Shown: positions 61,683 to 64,000 of the stretch, piece after piece
Position numbering within the stretch: position 1 is the first letter of the stretch
Layout: each line of letters begins with the position of its first letter
From: Litorimonas sp965205225
GTDB lineage: Bacteria; Pseudomonadota; Alphaproteobacteria; Caulobacterales; Maricaulaceae
NCBI GenBank assembly: GCA_965205225.1
Contig: CBDBFZ010000002.1
Coordinates: 1,054,001 to 1,118,000 of the forward strand
DNA: 64,000 nucleotides
Direction: 5' to 3'
Program-made: the position numbers and the translations under genes
Notes under the pieces: generated by a model
Database searches by the model: none
The model's input: the letters and a program-made list of their open reading frames with translations, nothing else
What the model was told of the DNA's origin: nothing

Positions 61683-62450
61683 ATGGCAGGAGGATCGCTT
61701 GTTTTGGCCTTGCTGTTTATCGCAATTCTTTCGATAACGCTTGAGGGTTCCAGTCTTGGAACCATTCTTCTAGACCGTAAATCTGCAAACTACCCGTTCA
61801 CGATTCAGAATACGATGTGGATCATGTTTTTCTTCGGGCTTGGCGAGCTCATCACACGTTTGCTTTCCGGGATCGAGCAGCAAGGGCAAATGAAGAAAAA
61901 ATTTCTCCCTGAAGATGAGAGTACCCTGTTGCAAGGCAATGACCTTGGCCCCATAATCAAAAAGCTTAATCAGGATCCTGATGCCGAAAGATTTTTTCTC
62001 CAGAGGCTTCTCAAAAGAACAATTCTGCAATTCCAGTCCTCTCGCTCAATAAATCAGGCAGATTCGCTGATGAATTCGACAATGGAGCTGTATCAGCACG
62101 AGACGGACATGAAATATTCCATGGTGAGATATCTTGTCTGGCTCATTCCGACACTTGGTTTTATCGGGACGATTATCGGAATTTCTCAAGGGCTGGCCAA
62201 GGCCAAGGATTTTCCGGGCATGAATGTGGCAATCGTGTCAGATCCGACAGCACCAAATCCCATACGGGACTGGATTACAGACCTGACAACCGAGTTAGCT
62301 GTCGCTTTTGATACGACATTGCTGGCGTTAATTCTGTCGGCCATACTGGTGTTTATGCTACACACAATTCAGGAAAAAGAAGAAATGTCGCTGAACACGA
62401 TCGGCCATTATTGCATGGATAATCTGATCACGCGTCTATACGAAAAATAG
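61683..62450 (+). CDS. MotA/TolQ/ExbB-like membrane protein
   Basis: The 255-residue protein has four predicted membrane helices (about 5-22, 40-60, 147-170, 205-228). The last two carry the proton-channel signatures of the family: WLIPTLGFIGTIIGISQGL and AVAFDTTLLALILSAILVF. The large loop between helices 2 and 3 is cytoplasmic, as in MotA and TolQ. No plug-domain partner (MotB/ExbD type) is seen in the window. The good ribosome site AGGGGG serves ATG 61666, which gives a five-codon peptide whose TAA overlaps this ATG (TAATG). The FHA gene follows ten bases later. Confidence 0.75.
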   Translation: MAGGSLVLALLFIAILSITLEGSSLGTILLDRKSANYPFTIQNTMWIMFFFGLGELITRLLSGIEQQGQMKKKFLPEDESTLLQGNDLGPIIKKLNQDPDAERFFLQRLLKRTILQFQSSRSINQADSLMNSTMELYQHETDMKYSMVRYLVWLIPTLGFIGTIIGISQGLAKAKDFPGMNVAIVSDPTAPNPIRDWITDLTTELAVAFDTTLLALILSAILVFMLHTIQEKEEMSLNTIGHYCMDNLITRLYEK

Positions 62451-62459
62451 GAGAGCAAG

Positions 62460-63092
62460 ATGGCAATCAAGCGCGGCGGAGACGGCAGGATTATCGAAGA
62501 TGGCGTTCAGGGCGAAAGCCGGTCAAATGACGGAGTCACGCGAAAGCTGGACGGAAAAATGCCGCCATTGCCAGTTCAGGCAGAAAGGAACGGGATTAAA
62601 AACGCAGGCGATGAAACAGTCAGAACCGACGGTAAGGCTCAGTCTGCAACCGAAGCCGAGCTGAAAAAAAACGTCCGCACTATAGGCGATGATCGGACGC
62701 GCCTTGTCAGGCCGGGACAGAAAAAAGATAAAGATAAACCCGCGAGTCAAGTCGTCGGATGGGTCGTTGTCTTGACGGGGCCGGGAAAAGGTGCCTCGCG
62801 GGAAATCGGGTATGGTAATAATCCAGTCGGGCGATCCCGGGAAGCGGCCATAAATCTTGATTTTGCCGATGAAACTATAAGCCGGGAAAAACACTGCGTC
62901 TTGACCTATGACCCCAAAAGCCGCCAGTATTTTATCAGTCCGGGCGAGAGCCGGAATCTGGTTTATTTGAACGATATGCCGGTTCTGGCTCCTACCATTT
63001 TATCTGCCGGGGACAAATTGGGATTGGGCAAGACACTTCTGTCTTTCGTTCCGTTCTGCGGTGCTGATTTTGATTGGGAAGATTTGGGTTAA
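62460..63092 (+). CDS. FHA-domain protein
   Basis: The first 95 residues are polar and probably unstructured, with a possible phosphothreonine site TIGDDRTRLVRPG (74-86). An FHA domain follows at about 100-205: GR at 124-125, SREKH at 141-145 and the Asn171 of LVYLNDMPV, all residues used to bind phosphothreonine. FHA proteins are read-out partners of Ser/Thr kinases. The gene lies between the channel-like gene and the PP2C gene; its stop TAA overlaps the next ATG. Confidence 0.88.
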   Translation: MAIKRGGDGRIIEDGVQGESRSNDGVTRKLDGKMPPLPVQAERNGIKNAGDETVRTDGKAQSATEAELKKNVRTIGDDRTRLVRPGQKKDKDKPASQVVGWVVVLTGPGKGASREIGYGNNPVGRSREAAINLDFADETISREKHCVLTYDPKSRQYFISPGESRNLVYLNDMPVLAPTILSAGDKLGLGKTLLSFVPFCGADFDWEDLG

Positions 63093-64000
63093 TGGCTGAA
63101 CAGGCTACCTCAAAATATAATGGCCTCGGCTTTGCCCGGCATCAGGGGCGACGGGATTATCAGGAAGACTCCTATGCGTTCAGGGTATTGGAAGACGCAG
63201 ATACCAAGTCTGTAATCATTGCATTGGCAGATGGTATGGGCGGGCACGTCGGCGGTGCCGTTGCCAGCCAGATAGCGGTTGCAACAATATCAGACCCGGC
63301 TCCCGGCACTTTATCACCGGAAAACCTCCGATCTATCGATTATTTATCGCAGCAGATCGAAAATGCGAACACCGCAATCGCCAACAAACTGGATGAGGCC
63401 CCGGGTCTCAAGGGAATGGGCTGTACGCTGGTAGTACTCTCCATCACGGAACAAGGCTATTTATTTGCCAGCGTCGGGGATTCGCCCCTTTGGATATACA
63501 GAAATGGCGAATTTATTCGTCTTAATGCTGATCATTCCATGGCACCTGTCCTCGAAGACCTGGTTGCGACGGGGCGAATGAGCGCAGAGGAAGCCCGGCA
63601 TGATCCCGGAAGAAATGCTCTGAGGTCAGCTTTAACCGGCGCCGAAATAAATCTTCTGGATGTTAGTGATAAATTCATTCCAATGCAGCGTGATGACATC
63701 CTGGTTCTGGCGAGCGACGGTTTGCAAACACTTCCAGACGCGCAGATCGTCCAGTTGATTAAATCTCATGATAAAGATGCCGAAAATTTGGCGCAAAGTC
63801 TGACAGATGCGGCCCTCGCCGCCGGTTCTGACACTCAGGATAATATTACAGTGGCGGTCATCAAAGCTACGGAGTTTTTGCAAAATCCCGGGATTATTGA
63901 CACCGGCCCTGAAACTGGCCCTGAAACTGGCCCTGAAACTGGCCCTGAAACTGACCCTGAAACTGACCCTGAAACTGACCCTGAAACTGACCCTGAAACT
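63092..64000 (+). CDS. PP2C-family Ser/Thr phosphatase with C-terminal PET repeats (runs off the window)
   Basis: The protein starts MAEQATSKYNGLGFARHQGR at the ATG overlapping the FHA stop. The PP2C core is complete: QEDS (24-27), ADGMGGH (46-52) with metal Asp47, GMGCTLVV, SVGDSP (Asp130), LVLASDGL (Asp209) and DTQDN (Asp250). It should remove phosphate from Thr/Ser on its neighbours using Mn or Mg. After residue 271 come four GPET and four DPET units, still open at the window edge. The tail may be a linker to a further domain, for example a membrane segment. Confidence 0.9.
   Translation, partial: MAEQATSKYNGLGFARHQGRRDYQEDSYAFRVLEDADTKSVIIALADGMGGHVGGAVASQIAVATISDPAPGTLSPENLRSIDYLSQQIENANTAIANKLDEAPGLKGMGCTLVVLSITEQGYLFASVGDSPLWIYRNGEFIRLNADHSMAPVLEDLVATGRMSAEEARHDPGRNALRSALTGAEINLLDVSDKFIPMQRDDILVLASDGLQTLPDAQIVQLIKSHDKDAENLAQSLTDAALAAGSDTQDNITVAVIKATEFLQNPGIIDTGPETGPETGPETGPETDPETDPETDPETDPET
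63905..64000 (+). repeat. 12-bp coding tandem repeat (eight units, continuing)
   Basis: GGCCCTGAAACT is repeated four times, then GACCCTGAAACT four times, in frame with the PP2C gene (Gly/Asp-Pro-Glu-Thr). Units are otherwise identical, so the array is young and prone to slippage in whole codons. It extends beyond the window. Confidence 0.95.

Overview
The window looks like part of the chromosome of an alphaproteobacterium, probably of the Maricaulales/Hyphomonadaceae type. This is inferred from gene content (TorF-like outer-membrane protein, CobS, a BolA-J-domain-CobS gene order, a leucine-catabolic ivd/mcc set, XerD, ArgJ, QueG) and moderate GC content; no rRNA or tRNA was found to confirm it. 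Two kinds of DNA alternate. Intact housekeeping blocks (mutT-argJ-ppiC / secA; accA; xerD; aroK-aroB-corC; yebC; ymdB-phoH; ivd-mccAB; uppP; M1 peptidase; queG) are separated by strongly decayed stretches in which about twenty accessory genes survive only as frameshifted, truncated or IS-split pseudogenes. Long conserved genes such as secA and the 914-residue peptidase are undamaged, so the decay looks biological rather than a sequencing artefact. It suggests a lineage that recently went through IS expansion and gene loss.

Layout. 1-4.4 kb: a nuclease gene split by IS copy 1, a thiolase remnant collapsed onto an IclR regulator, and a YciE/YciF ferritin-like pseudogene. 4.4-12.2 kb: stress membrane protein, mutT-argJ-ppiC operon (minus), secA (plus), TorF-like protein, accA. 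12.3-14.9 kb: broken secreted protein and IS copy 2, which removed the last nine codons of a small gene downstream of xerD. 14.9-20.6 kb: xerD with two secreted or membrane proteins (minus), then an aroK-aroB-corC operon (plus). 20.6-23.1 kb: amidohydrolase split by IS copy 3. 23-28 kb: HTH-2TM regulator, bolA, J-domain protein, cobS (with no cobT beside it), a perfect parS site, exoD-like, LysE exporter. 28-30 kb: collapsed ahpC/ahpD and a CpcT/CpeT-like pseudogene. 30-37 kb: MATE exporter, yebC, DM13 protein, headless TetR, DoxX-like, ymdB, phoH. 37-39.4 kb: pseudogenes of a deiminase, a CIA30 protein and an ECF sigma factor whose DUF6768-like partner is intact. 39.4-44.5 kb: isovaleryl-CoA dehydrogenase and methylcrotonyl-CoA carboxylase. 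44.5-51.3 kb: nested IS debris around a truncated FG-GAP/calcium-binding protein, a DUF2959 pseudogene and an intact MBL-fold hydrolase. 51.4-60.7 kb: EamA transporter, aminotransferase, uppP, M1 peptidase, CDF transporter, GST, queG.

The last 3.2 kb (60.8-64.0 kb) differs: lower GC, a small HTH protein behind two matching palindromes, an IS scar, then a tightly coupled set encoding a MotA/TolQ/ExbB-like membrane protein, an FHA-domain protein and a PP2C phosphatase whose C-terminus runs into a Pro-Glu-Thr tandem repeat at the window edge. This is the best candidate for an under-described system: a membrane channel-like protein combined with phosphothreonine signalling. The partner kinase, if any, would lie beyond the window.

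Mobile DNA: four copies of one 1320-bp IS5-family element (three full with 4-bp target duplications, one truncated), two copies of a second IS5-family element of about 860 bp of the frameshifting IS427 type, and fragments resembling IS630, IS1595 and other IS5 elements.
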